Positions 1 to 7,774 of a stretch of DNA of 9,351 bases are shown one piece after another; within the stretch, counting starts at the first letter, position 1, and the number at the start of each line of letters is the position of its first letter. The notes beneath the pieces are model-generated. The model was given only the letters and a program-made list of their open reading frames with translations. It did not search any database and was not told the origin of the DNA. The translations under genes were made by a program, and so were the position numbers. This DNA is from Candidatus Methanophaga sp. GoMg3.2 (lineage in GTDB: Archaea; Halobacteriota; Syntropharchaeia; Alkanophagales; Methanospirareceae). The stretch lies in assembly GCA_013180565.1 (NCBI GenBank), contig QBUN01000337.1:1-9351 (forward strand), read 5' to 3'.

Positions 1-726
1 ACCATTTACCATTACCCATTTATGAAAGTAGTACTCGACTTGAATATCCCATCCAGTCAGATACATTGATATTAGCGATCTGTGGTATAAAAGAGAGATT
101 GCAATTACAAAAACAGCTAAAGGATATAAATTCTTTGGAATAAACTTATCAAAACCGATCATTAAAGCAATAAAAGCAATTACAACGATCATCAACATCA
201 AAAGGATATTATTGTGATGAAAATTCATCAGATACGTTCCAAATATTGCCAAAAAAGGAATTAGACACAAAAATAAAACTGGTGGCGATACTATTTCTCC
301 AATGTCAATAAAACTTGGATCCACAAAGTCTTTATCTCTTACATAACACAGAACACATAATACCAACACGACCGCACTTATCGTGATAATCAAAGGAAGA
401 AGCGAGATTGGTCCAGAAATACCGAAGAATGGATAGATCATGTTCATAAAAAATCCAGTAAACATCAAGGTCGCAAGGCTTAATCCAACTGCATATAATA
501 ACGTCTCGATATTGCCGAGTTTATGTAGTTTGAGAATTCTGAGGATGATTATTCCAGGTACAAAAGAAAGATAAATAAAACCGATGAGTTGTCTTACGAT
601 TGGGATTTGTAGCCCGATAACATCTAAACCTATCGCACCCCATACTGCGAATTGGATGACTAATACGACTTTGAGAAATCTTTCAATTTCCCAGTCGTTC
701 ATTTGAATTAAATTAATTATTTGCAT
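1..726 (-). CDS. DUF2206-like multi-spanning membrane protein, N-terminal 242 residues (partial)
   Basis: An open frame runs from ATG 724-726 to the left edge without a stop, so the C-terminus is missing. It is very hydrophobic, with about seven likely membrane segments (near residues 17-37, 46-66, 75-98, 108-129, 146-166, 173-191 and 201-215). After the last comes GWDIQVEYYF (225-234). An N-terminal set of helices followed by a GxDIxxEYY motif is what I recall of the archaeal DUF2206 family, whose members are much longer and lie in glycan clusters; this is recall, not a search. D227 and E231 sit where GT-C glycosyltransferases carry acidic catalytic residues in the first large outer loop, so a polyprenyl-sugar-dependent transferase is an inference. 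The start is 4 nt after the stop of the GT4 gene, so translation is probably coupled. Met9 (ATG 700-702) is an alternative start; neither has a strong ribosome binding site. Confidence 0.75.
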   Translation of the reverse strand, partial: MQIINLIQMNDWEIERFLKVVLVIQFAVWGAIGLDVIGLQIPIVRQLIGFIYLSFVPGIIILRILKLHKLGNIETLLYAVGLSLATLMFTGFFMNMIYPFFGISGPISLLPLIITISAVVLVLCVLCYVRDKDFVDPSFIDIGEIVSPPVLFLCLIPFLAIFGTYLMNFHHNNILLMLMIVVIAFIALMIGFDKFIPKNLYPLAVFVIAISLLYHRSLISMYLTGWDIQVEYYFHKWVMVNG

Positions 727-730
727 ACCT

Positions 731-1906
731 TCAGAGGGTCTCATATAATTCAACCAACTTTTTGGCTTGTTTTTCCCAAGTAAAATCCTTTGATAGCATC
801 TTGGCATTTGAGGATATTTTTTTTCTCAGTTGTGAATCATTCAAAAGTAGTTGAATGTAATTTGTAAACTCATTTTTATCTAAAGGATTGGATACTAATG
901 CTGCATCATTCCTTTTTAACATAGCCGGTATTTCTCCAACATTATCTACAACCATTGCTTTACCCAGTGCCATGTACTCTAACAATTTTATAGGACAAGC
1001 CACTTCCAAAGCCAACGTTTTTGGAAACGGCGCTAACAAAATCTCTGATTTAGCCATAATCTCATATGCTTTTTCTGTGGCGATAAAACCAGTAAATGTT
1101 ACATTACGGAGATTATACTTTTTAACCATGCTTTCAAGTTTTCTTCGATATTGTCCATCACCAACTATATAAAAAAAAACATCTTCATTCTTCAGCGCGT
1201 TGGCACCCTCAACGATTTTATCGACATTTGCCCATCCAGACAATGAGCCAATAAATGAGACCATTCCTTTGTTTTCTTTTATATTTTGAACTTTTTTTAT
1301 TATCGATTCGATATAGCCATTTGGAATTACTATTATTTTATCTTCTGAAACTTCCATTTTATTAATTAAAAAATCTTTCATCGGATTTGATACAGCAATA
1401 ACTTTGGACGCACGCTTTATGGCCAACTTTTCCAGATAATACACACTTTTTTGATATAATTTTAAAGGAATAAATGGTGCCTTCTTCTTATATCTAACTT
1501 CATCAAAAGTCAGTCCCTGAACGTCAAGTATATAATTTGAAGATCCAGCAAACGCAAAACATCCACCTAACTCGCTGAACTCAATTTGTAAAATCGACTC
1601 GGTATTTTTCCGAATTTTCTTTGCTTTGAGTATAAGCAATATGCACATTCCTGCAAAATTAATTAATGATCCTTTTTTTACTTTTGCAAATATATTGTAT
1701 ATTTCTACATTATTTGCTATATTTATTGCAAAATGTTTCTTAGAAGGTTTTGGTACTACCAAATTAATACTATTTTGTGTTTTTTCAAATCCTGATACCA
1801 AAGATAATACTCTTATGGTATCACCCGAAGGTCTGCTTAAATCAGATCCCGATGCGATACACAGATTCATAAAATTTCCCGAATATTTTTTTTGTTTTTG
1901 AGCCAT
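731..1906 (-). CDS. glycosyltransferase family 4, GT-B fold
   Basis: This 391-residue protein has the usual GT4 length and layout. The N-terminal Rossmann half starts at MNLCIASGSDLSR (13-25), followed by the linker strand IIVIPNGY (191-198). The C-terminal nucleotide-sugar half has FIGSLSGW (218-225), FYIVGDGQ (245-252), VTFTGFI (269-275) and CPIKLLEYMALGK (304-316), a variant of the donor-binding region. It would transfer a sugar from a nucleotide donor to a growing glycan on the cytoplasmic side. The R-x4-K phosphate clamp of many GT4s is not evident, and the two glutamates in the donor motif (E301, E310) are spaced E-x8-E rather than E-x7-E. The start is uncertain: ATG 1906 has no ribosome binding site, and Met13 (ATG at 1870) matches the family N-terminus better. 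A 45-nt gap separates it from the GT4 upstream. The gene is strikingly AT-rich (1681-1740 is 20% GC). Donor and acceptor cannot be told. Confidence 0.9.
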   Translation of the reverse strand: MAQKQKKYSGNFMNLCIASGSDLSRPSGDTIRVLSLVSGFEKTQNSINLVVPKPSKKHFAINIANNVEIYNIFAKVKKGSLINFAGMCILLILKAKKIRKNTESILQIEFSELGGCFAFAGSSNYILDVQGLTFDEVRYKKKAPFIPLKLYQKSVYYLEKLAIKRASKVIAVSNPMKDFLINKMEVSEDKIIVIPNGYIESIIKKVQNIKENKGMVSFIGSLSGWANVDKIVEGANALKNEDVFFYIVGDGQYRRKLESMVKKYNLRNVTFTGFIATEKAYEIMAKSEILLAPFPKTLALEVACPIKLLEYMALGKAMVVDNVGEIPAMLKRNDAALVSNPLDKNEFTNYIQLLLNDSQLRKKISSNAKMLSKDFTWEKQAKKLVELYETL

Positions 1907-1933
1907 TTCATTTATGCCATATAGTGTTATACT

Positions 1934-1944
1934 ATTTATTTAAA
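1934..1944 (-). promoter_or_regulatory. possible TATA box inside the operon
   Basis: The 45-nt gap between the two GT4 genes contains, on the minus strand, TTTAAATA-like sequence about 30 nt before ATG 1906. That distance suits an archaeal promoter with a very short leader, which would explain the missing ribosome binding site. The whole area is AT-rich, so chance occurrence is likely. Confidence 0.25.
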
Positions 1945-1951
1945 TTACAAA

Positions 1952-3148
1952 TCAAATCAATTTCGAGTATACCTCATAATATTTTTCTATCATCTTATCT
2001 AAAGAATATTTATTTTTTGCTTCTTCGAATGAATATTCCCCCATCTGCCTCCGCAATGCATCATCAGTTAGCAGATGCAATATCTTTTCGCTCAATTCAT
2101 CTCTATCCACTGGCACATCCACAATATATCCACTCTTTCCATCTGTAACAGGCTCTGATGTTCCTGGGAATCTGGCGGCAATAGCAGGAAGACCCGCCGC
2201 TTTACTCTCTATCATTGCTATTGAGAGTCCTTCACTTAACGTGAGTTGAACAAATATATCCGAAATGTGATAAAAAGCTATCTTTTCTTCTTCTGAAATA
2301 CTACCAGTAAAAATAACGTAATTAGATATTCTAAGTTCCCTTACTAATTTTTCCAATCTCTCCTTAGCTGGACCAACACCTGCGATTACAAGCCTTGCTT
2401 CACCCAAAGATTCAATTACCTTAGGAAAACTTTTAACTAACCGATGAATATTTTTTCTCTCAACCAATCTCGATATAACAAAAACTATCTTTTTATTTTC
2501 TAAATCATATCTCTTAATTATATTTTCAGCTATATTGTGATCATAAGATGAAAATTGGTCAATATTGATCCCGTTTGGTATTACTTCAATATCAAGATCA
2601 TAATTTAGACCATTTTGTATGTTATCTGCTAATTCATAGCCTACGGCTATTATTTTAGCACAAGAACTTAGAACAGGTCCCAAAAAAACATTACGGATAG
2701 ATCTCGAAACCTGATAAAAATCTGCATTACCATGAACAGTTATTATTGTTGGGATCTTAGAAATTTTTTTGACCGTTACAATGGAAGCTCCAGATGGATA
2801 AATTGAAGACGCATGAAGCAAGTTAAGGTTATATTTTTTAATAAATTTGTAGAGAGAGAATGAAGCAAATACTAGATCTACCCCAACAGCAAAGTATTTT
2901 TTAAAGCTATTGTAGCCTTCTCCAATGGAATAGAGTTTCCAACTATCCGGGGTGAGATTAAAGTATCTGTGAACATAGAAATCATTTATTTTTTCATTTA
3001 GCACTAAATTTTTGTGATGGGACGTTATCACATGATATTCTACATCTATATTATTTTTCGACAAATTGTCTGCGAGATGATAAACAAACATTTCACGACC
3101 CCCAATAACTGCTGGTGGAAAACCATTAATGACATGCCCTATTATCAT
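1952..3148 (-). CDS. glycosyltransferase family 4, GT-B fold, with full donor-site motifs
   Basis: This 398-residue protein has all the hallmarks of a retaining GT4. There is a glycine loop near the N-terminus (IGGRE, 15-19) and the inter-domain strand IEVIPNGINIDQF (187-199). The donor-phosphate clamp is R227-x4-K232 in VISRLVERKN. It is followed by VIAGVGP (254-260) and the E-x7-E signature E306/E314 in SEGLSIAMIES. It would add a hexose or related sugar from an NDP donor to a glycan intermediate on the inner membrane face. The start is well supported: GGAGG (minus strand, 3158-3162) lies about 10 nt before ATG 3148, and the ATG follows the epimerase stop with a 1-nt gap (TGAAATG). Unlike the next GT4 downstream, its catalytic motifs are canonical. 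Sugar specificity cannot be read from the sequence. It belongs to the AT-rich half of the operon. Confidence 0.93.
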   Translation of the reverse strand: MIIGHVINGFPPAVIGGREMFVYHLADNLSKNNIDVEYHVITSHHKNLVLNEKINDFYVHRYFNLTPDSWKLYSIGEGYNSFKKYFAVGVDLVFASFSLYKFIKKYNLNLLHASSIYPSGASIVTVKKISKIPTIITVHGNADFYQVSRSIRNVFLGPVLSSCAKIIAVGYELADNIQNGLNYDLDIEVIPNGINIDQFSSYDHNIAENIIKRYDLENKKIVFVISRLVERKNIHRLVKSFPKVIESLGEARLVIAGVGPAKERLEKLVRELRISNYVIFTGSISEEEKIAFYHISDIFVQLTLSEGLSIAMIESKAAGLPAIAARFPGTSEPVTDGKSGYIVDVPVDRDELSEKILHLLTDDALRRQMGEYSFEEAKNKYSLDKMIEKYYEVYSKLI

Positions 3149-3149
3149 T

Positions 3150-4079
3150 TCAGAGCCCCTCCATTTTTGCCCATGTAATAAATTTATTTAATCCTTCTTC
3201 TAATGAGTTTTTTGTTTTGAAACCCAGTCTTTCCAATCTCGAAATATCTGCTCTAAGTATTTCTATATCCCCCTTCCATGATTCTTCTCCATATTCAATT
3301 TTCGTTTTTGGTGAAATTTTTGAGACCATATATTCAGCTAAATCCCTTATAAAAGTTGATTGTCCGCCGGCAGCATTGTAAATGCTATCCCCTCTTTCTG
3401 CCACTATCTTAAATGCATCAATCATATCATCGATATAACAATAATCACGGATCTGATTTCCCGAACCTAATACACTAAGAATTTCTGGCTTGTTTTTTAA
3501 TTTCTTAAAAAAATCATACAGAACATATCTTGGTTGTCTTGGACCATAGGTATTAAAAATCCTTAATGCCACAAATTTTAACCCATAAGTTTCTTTGAAT
3601 GCAAAACCTATTTTCTCACCTGCTAGTTTAGAAGCGCCATATGGGGAAATTGGATTAAGAGGATGTTCTTCAGTTATTGGTACATATTTTGGCTCACCAT
3701 AAACAGCCGCTGATGAAGCGTAAACCACTTCTTCTAAATTTGCTTCTACCGAAGCACGTAGAATATTAAACGTTCCTATTGCATTGGTATCAAAATCATA
3801 ATCTGGATGTTCTACTGAGTATGGAACAGAAGCATTTGCAGCAATATGAAAAATAACATCCTGTTTTTTTACAATCTCTTTAATATCTTCATAACTTTGG
3901 ATATCCATCTTGTAAAAACTTATTTCATTTATGACATCGCTCAAATTACTTATTTTTCCAGAACTTAGATTATCTATTGCTGTTACTGTGTAACCCACAT
4001 TCACCAATTTTTCAACTAAATGGGACCCTATGAAGCCTGCCCCACCTGTGACAAGTATATCCTTATTTTTTAATTTCAT
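3150..4079 (-). CDS. NAD-dependent nucleotide-sugar epimerase/dehydratase (GalE-like extended SDR)
   Basis: A 309-residue extended short-chain dehydrogenase, the normal length for archaeal GalE/WbpP-type epimerases. The NAD-binding loop is TGGAGFIGSHL (11-21, G12-x2-G15-x2-G18), and D36 at the end of the second strand in AIDNLSSG favours NAD over NADP. D59 in the KMDI strand, HIAANASV (78-85), the catalytic serine in ASSAAVYG (S123), and Y147-x3-K151 in SPYGASK complete the active site. RIFNTYGPRQ (173-182) is the usual substrate-binding stretch. It most likely interconverts C4 epimers of a UDP- or dTDP-sugar (Glc/Gal or GlcNAc/GalNAc type), or could be a related epimerase; substrate size preference cannot be judged. 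GGAG at 4089-4092 is 9 nt before the ATG. The gene follows the AKR-like gene by 17 nt and is nearly fused to the GT4 downstream, which suggests it supplies that enzyme's donor. Confidence 0.92.
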   Translation of the reverse strand: MKLKNKDILVTGGAGFIGSHLVEKLVNVGYTVTAIDNLSSGKISNLSDVINEISFYKMDIQSYEDIKEIVKKQDVIFHIAANASVPYSVEHPDYDFDTNAIGTFNILRASVEANLEEVVYASSAAVYGEPKYVPITEEHPLNPISPYGASKLAGEKIGFAFKETYGLKFVALRIFNTYGPRQPRYVLYDFFKKLKNKPEILSVLGSGNQIRDYCYIDDMIDAFKIVAERGDSIYNAAGGQSTFIRDLAEYMVSKISPKTKIEYGEESWKGDIEILRADISRLERLGFKTKNSLEEGLNKFITWAKMEGL

Positions 4080-4096
4080 AGTGGATCTCTCCTTTA

Positions 4097-5017
4097 TTAC
4101 TGATTGTAATATTTACTAATATTTCCAGCTCCTTCGAACATTCTACCCCTATACTCCCGAATAATCCCAAACGTCTCTTCCGCATGTTCCTTAGTAGAAA
4201 CGCCCACCACCACCGACTTGATATTCGGCAGCGAAAATAAATATTCGTACGCCTCTTTCGGTTTCAAATACCCAGCAGCAAGTGTGCTCATCGCCAGTAC
4301 ATCCACATCGTGTTCCCTCAAGCATCTTTCGCATTCTTCTCTCGAGGGATTCATCTGAAAACCTGCTTTGTTAAAAGACGCCATAATCAAAGGCTTCTTT
4401 ATCCCCCACTCATCAAAGCTCTTCACAAGTCTCGCAAAATTCATCGTTCCAAACGCGGGAACGACACCATAATTATCCTTTATATAATCTATATAAAATT
4501 CAAATATGCTTTGAGCATCCAGCGAGAGTGCAAGGTCAGTCAGCACATTGTGCAGAAAAATCGCCTTTACATTAAACCCTTTAAAGGGCAGCATCTCCAC
4601 GTCAATGAGTGTTGAAAGGATATTCAAAAAGTCCTTCCGCAATACACTCACACCCCCTTTTAATAATATCTTAAATTTCTTGTAGGTGCTGGCTGGCTCT
4701 AATGCATCCGTGACCATTCCAACGACTCCTTTTTCATTCGCTTTTCTGACATAAGCCTGTGCATAAGGTATGAGCGGGTATAAATTCAAATTCTTTGATA
4801 ATTCTGGCTCAGAGCCGATTGCTTCCATAATCGTCCTTACCTTTGGATGCGTTGATAACATCATCCCGGTCCCGCCCAGATTATAAAAGGACTTTACGAC
4901 ATCGAGTATCTTTTGAATATCGCTGAAGCGGTCTGTGCGATTCCGTGCTCTATCCTGCGATAGATGGTCCACACCTATGAACTGATTATGGCCCAGGATG
5001 AGGGGATCGATTCTCAT
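4097..5017 (-). CDS. aldo/keto-reductase-like TIM-barrel protein of unknown reaction
   Basis: A 306-residue protein without membrane segments. The C-terminal third resembles aldo/keto reductases: VDVLAMSTLAAGYL (238-251), then SVVVGVSTKEHAEETF (268-283), matching the AKR strand that binds the cofactor phosphate. H157 in IFLHNVLTD could stand for the AKR active-site histidine. The Asp, Tyr and Lys that normally complete the tetrad near the N-terminus are not recognisable: where AKRs have DTAxxYG, this protein has LGGTGMMLSTHPK (47-59). It may be a divergent reductase, or a barrel enzyme that has lost redox chemistry and acts as an isomerase, lyase or aldolase on the partner's product. The start overlaps the MocA stop as ATGA (5014-5017), with AAGGAGATG at 5022-5030 as a strong ribosome binding site. 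Such tight coupling to a MocA enzyme suggests successive steps on one sugar. Family recognition is from motif recall and the role is unproven. Confidence 0.7.
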   Translation of the reverse strand: MRIDPLILGHNQFIGVDHLSQDRARNRTDRFSDIQKILDVVKSFYNLGGTGMMLSTHPKVRTIMEAIGSEPELSKNLNLYPLIPYAQAYVRKANEKGVVGMVTDALEPASTYKKFKILLKGGVSVLRKDFLNILSTLIDVEMLPFKGFNVKAIFLHNVLTDLALSLDAQSIFEFYIDYIKDNYGVVPAFGTMNFARLVKSFDEWGIKKPLIMASFNKAGFQMNPSREECERCLREHDVDVLAMSTLAAGYLKPKEAYEYLFSLPNIKSVVVGVSTKEHAEETFGIIREYRGRMFEGAGNISKYYNQ

Positions 5018-6051
5018 AATCCATCTCCTTCGACAGCATGCTTATCAGATGCCGATTTATATATTGCCTCGATAACCTTTTGAACCTTAAATCCATCAAA
5101 GACGTCAATTTCTGTTTTTCTATTATTTCTAATGGATTCTACCAGATGTTTATCTTCGTGGGTATATTCCGGACCACCGAGATCAAAATCCACACCCTTA
5201 TACAGGTCTTGCTTGTAATACGTTCTCCAACTCGATTCCCTATCAAAATAAATCTTTACGTAATCATCTGTTGCAACCAGCATGCCATTCTCGCCCTGCA
5301 CTTCTATCTTTATCTCAGGCAGTCTGTAGTTTCTCACGCTCCATGAAGTATCCAGATACCCTTCCAATCCACTTTCAAATAAAAGGTACGAATGAACAAA
5401 GTCCTCTACGTCTCTGGAATAGTAGGATTTGATATTCCCCTCTACTAAGGAAACATCACCAAAAAGCCACAGCAAAAGATCAATCAAATGCGCAGCAAGC
5501 GTATTTAACACCCCACCACCACTGGATTCCTTCTTGTATCGCCATCCCTTCCCTTTCGAAAACAGTTGAGAAACATACATAGAAGAATTGAAGTAGATTA
5601 AATCGCCAAGAATATCACTATCTATGATCTCTTTTGCCTTTCTGAATGTATCCACAAAATGCTTACAGTATCCAACCATGTTGATCACAGGTTGCTGCTT
5701 AACTGCATCCAACAGAGGCATGCAGTCATCCACTGAGATTCCCAAGGGCTTCTCAACAAAGAAAGGCATCTCGCAATCCACACAATCGTTTGCCATCTTG
5801 GTATGAAGCGATGTTGATGTTGCGATATATATTAGATCCAGATTCTCCTTCTTCATCATCTCGTTATAATCCTTGTACGTTTTAATCGATGGAAGCGCGC
5901 TTCTGATAAAACTTAAAATACGGTCTTGTTTATCAGCGACTGCTTTAACTTCCACACCATCTAAACTGCTGAGTATCCCCGTATGCAGGATTCCCATTTT
6001 CCCCATTCCGATAACTCCGATGTTTATTTCTTCATCCATTCCGATCACCAT
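5014..6051 (-). CDS. Gfo/Idh/MocA-family NAD(P)-dependent oxidoreductase
   Basis: A 345-residue (or 341) protein. The N-terminal Rossmann domain has IGVIGMGKMGILH (11-23, G15-x-G17-x2-G20), then D40 in VADKQ, and the family signature VEKPLG with catalytic K101. The C-terminal alpha/beta domain opens with GYCKHF (127-132) and contains the GGG loop at 178-180 and H188-x2-D191. Family members oxidise or reduce a sugar hydroxyl or ketone, often on a nucleotide sugar. One oddity: the Asp usually four residues before the histidine (D-x3-H) is Thr184 here, so either the chemistry is altered or another residue serves. The start is better placed at Met5 (ATG 6037-6039), which has GGTGAT 4 nt upstream; ATG 6051 has none. 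It lies 23 nt after the GT2 gene and overlaps the AKR-like gene by 4 nt. Confidence 0.93.
   Translation of the reverse strand: MVIGMDEEINIGVIGMGKMGILHTGILSSLDGVEVKAVADKQDRILSFIRSALPSIKTYKDYNEMMKKENLDLIYIATSTSLHTKMANDCVDCEMPFFVEKPLGISVDDCMPLLDAVKQQPVINMVGYCKHFVDTFRKAKEIIDSDILGDLIYFNSSMYVSQLFSKGKGWRYKKESSGGGVLNTLAAHLIDLLLWLFGDVSLVEGNIKSYYSRDVEDFVHSYLLFESGLEGYLDTSWSVRNYRLPEIKIEVQGENGMLVATDDYVKIYFDRESSWRTYYKQDLYKGVDFDLGGPEYTHEDKHLVESIRNNRKTEIDVFDGFKVQKVIEAIYKSASDKHAVEGDGL
6044..6049 (-). promoter_or_regulatory. ribosome binding site that decides the MocA start
   Basis: Minus-strand GGTGAT(C) is a perfect complement of the usual archaeal 16S 3' end (GAUCACC). It lies 4 nt before ATG 6037-6039. 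It overlaps the upstream candidate ATG at 6049-6051, so it can serve only the inner start, giving a protein beginning MDEEINIGVIG. Confidence 0.55.
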
Positions 6052-6074
6052 TTATCTATTTTATATTCAAACTT

Positions 6075-7031
6075 TTATCTTTCTTTCCTCTTGTTATCCC
6101 TTTCCATCTTCTTCAGCCTATATAATACCTCGTCCTGAATCCTTCGATGCGTCCTCAACATATCAGCCAGCAATCCAAGCACTATCGTTTGAATACCAAC
6201 GATCAACAACAAAACCGTTAATACCGCAGATGGTAAATATAAACCAACCACGCCCGTATCGAAATAATGGATTAAAACCCGAAATCCAATAATTAGCCCG
6301 CACACAATAAAGAAAATGCCAATATACGAAAATGTCTTTAATGGTTTATAGTCCCGATACGTCGTTACCATCGTTTTACCAGCCCGCTTTGCATATCCAA
6401 ATATATTCGAGATCAATCTCGACTCGCCTCCGCTTCTCTTCCGGAATTCAATAGGAATCTCTGCTACCACCAGATCATAATTTGCTGCCTGCATCAGTGT
6501 CTCTTGCACATACGTATAATCGGACATCACATTCAAATGAAATGCAGCATCGCTTGTGAAAGCTCGAAATCCGGTCTGAGCATCAGAAATCGGCAGTCCA
6601 GAGACCCGTCTTGTTACAAAGGTTGCAAATCTGTTTGTTACCTTTTTATGTATTGGCATATATTCAATCCTGCCTCTAAACCGAGAGCCCAAAACAATGT
6701 CTGCTTTTCCCTCAATTATCGGTTTTATCAGCTCTGGTATCTCATTGGGATTGTATTGTCCATCTGCATCTATATTAACAATAATATCCGCATCCATCTC
6801 CAAAGCGGTTTCAAGTCCAGCTCTAAATGCGGGTGCCAGACCCTTGTTTCGTTTAAAACTTATGATCTTGTCTGCACCGGCACGTTCCGCTTCTTTTACT
6901 GTGTTATCTACCGAACCATCATTTATGACTAAAACCTCAACCTGCTCGCAGCAGTCTCTTGGAATCTCTTTTATCACAGAACCAATCGTCTCTTCTTCGT
7001 TATACGCCGGAATCATTACGACTAGTTTCAT
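6075..7031 (-). CDS. DPM1-like polyprenyl-phosphate glycosyltransferase (GT2) with two C-terminal membrane helices
   Basis: A 318-residue GT2 enzyme. The catalytic domain starts at once: VVMIPAYNEEETIG (4-17), VLVINDGSVDNT (33-44, D38 binding the nucleotide), and the metal-binding DxD as D88-A-D90 in NIDADGQYNP. LGSRFRG (114-120) and AQTGFRAF (151-158) are typical of the dolichol-phosphate mannose/glucose synthase and GtrB/ArnC group. Two hydrophobic helices follow (about 232-256 and 266-290), then a charged tail (RTHRRIQDEVLYRLKKME, 293-310). Such enzymes move a sugar from an NDP donor onto a polyprenyl phosphate at the inner membrane face; the sugar (Glc, Man, GlcNAc) cannot be decided. The ATG overlaps the nucleotidyltransferase stop as ATGA, with GGAG at 7040-7043 8 nt before it. 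The neighbouring nucleotidyltransferase probably makes its donor. Confidence 0.93.
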   Translation of the reverse strand: MKLVVMIPAYNEEETIGSVIKEIPRDCCEQVEVLVINDGSVDNTVKEAERAGADKIISFKRNKGLAPAFRAGLETALEMDADIIVNIDADGQYNPNEIPELIKPIIEGKADIVLGSRFRGRIEYMPIHKKVTNRFATFVTRRVSGLPISDAQTGFRAFTSDAAFHLNVMSDYTYVQETLMQAANYDLVVAEIPIEFRKRSGGESRLISNIFGYAKRAGKTMVTTYRDYKPLKTFSYIGIFFIVCGLIIGFRVLIHYFDTGVVGLYLPSAVLTVLLLIVGIQTIVLGLLADMLRTHRRIQDEVLYRLKKMERDNKRKER

Positions 7032-7774
7032 CTCTTCTTCTCCCTATTATCCAAATAATACGCATTCGCACGCACAAGATCCTTCACGGTTCCAATGTCA
7101 ATATGTATTCCCGGAATCTCCTTATATATTACCTTCTTACCCCCTTCGACCAATATCTTTATCGAATCTGTCAATTGGAACTCGCCTTTATAACCCGGCT
7201 TCGTTTCTCTTATCGCATCAAATATACTTGGCTTAAATACATAGATGCCGATCGCACCTAAATTGCTCGGAGCCTCTTCTGGTTTCGGCTTCTCGATCAA
7301 ATCCACAACCGCATTTCCTCCTTCTGCCTTTATTATCCCGTGCCTTGTAACATCTTCAACCTTCGCAACGCCAATTGTAGCATCCGCATCTTCTTCTTCA
7401 TGGAATGCAATCAAATCCCGCAGAAACTCCTTTGGACGAAAGAAATTATCGCCAAGCACCACTGCAAATTGATGATTATTTATGACGTGCTCCCCTGCCA
7501 ATACTGCATTTGCCAACCCCAGTCGTTCATCCTGAACCACATAAGAAAAGTGCATACCAAACTTCTTCCCAGAGCCGAGATAATCAGAAAGACCATGCTT
7601 TCGTGGGCTTACAACGATTGCAATTTCATCAACTTCTGTGAGTTCAAATGCCTCGACAACATGCTCGATGATTGCTTTGTCGCCAACAGGGAGAAGTTCC
7701 TTTGGTATTGCATCTGTAAATGGTCCGAGTCTTGTTCCACTTCCGGCTGCTGGTATTACCGCTTTTTCAATCAT
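7028..7774 (-). CDS. sugar-1-phosphate nucleotidyltransferase (RmlA/GalU-like)
   Basis: A 248-residue enzyme that would join an NTP (UTP or dTTP) and a hexose-1-phosphate to give the NDP-sugar and pyrophosphate. The signature is near the start: AVIPAAGSGTRLGPFTDAIP (5-24), followed by KELLPV with K25. QDERLGLANAV (81-91) is the GalU/RmlA base- and sugar-binding stretch, D109 in VLGDNFF binds metal, EKPKP (161-165) carries the conserved EKP, GEFQLTD (197-203) is typical, and D226 in HIDIGTV is the second metal ligand. At 248 residues it is closer to short RmlA-type enzymes than to GalU proteins of about 290-300; no C-terminal hexapeptide (acetyltransferase) domain is present. Base and sugar choice cannot be fixed by eye. 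The ATG overlaps the stop of the 40-residue ORF as ATGA, with GGAG at 7780-7783, 5 nt away. It is the first recognisable enzyme of the operon. Confidence 0.93.
   Translation of the reverse strand: MIEKAVIPAAGSGTRLGPFTDAIPKELLPVGDKAIIEHVVEAFELTEVDEIAIVVSPRKHGLSDYLGSGKKFGMHFSYVVQDERLGLANAVLAGEHVINNHQFAVVLGDNFFRPKEFLRDLIAFHEEEDADATIGVAKVEDVTRHGIIKAEGGNAVVDLIEKPKPEEAPSNLGAIGIYVFKPSIFDAIRETKPGYKGEFQLTDSIKILVEGGKKVIYKEIPGIHIDIGTVKDLVRANAYYLDNREKKR

Noticed and set aside
1921..1935. Inverted repeat ATAGT-GTTAT-ACTAT between the two GT4 genes
   Set aside because: The stem is only 5 A/T-rich pairs and no T-run follows in the direction of transcription; too weak to call a terminator or operator.
5873..6292. 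Plus-strand frame of 139 codons
   Set aside because: Antisense to the MocA Rossmann start and the GT2 C-terminal helices; composition is that of a shadow.
6697..7236. Plus-strand frame of 179 codons rich in Ser, Ile and Pro
   Set aside because: It is antisense to the GT2 and nucleotidyltransferase genes, which carry complete catalytic motifs.
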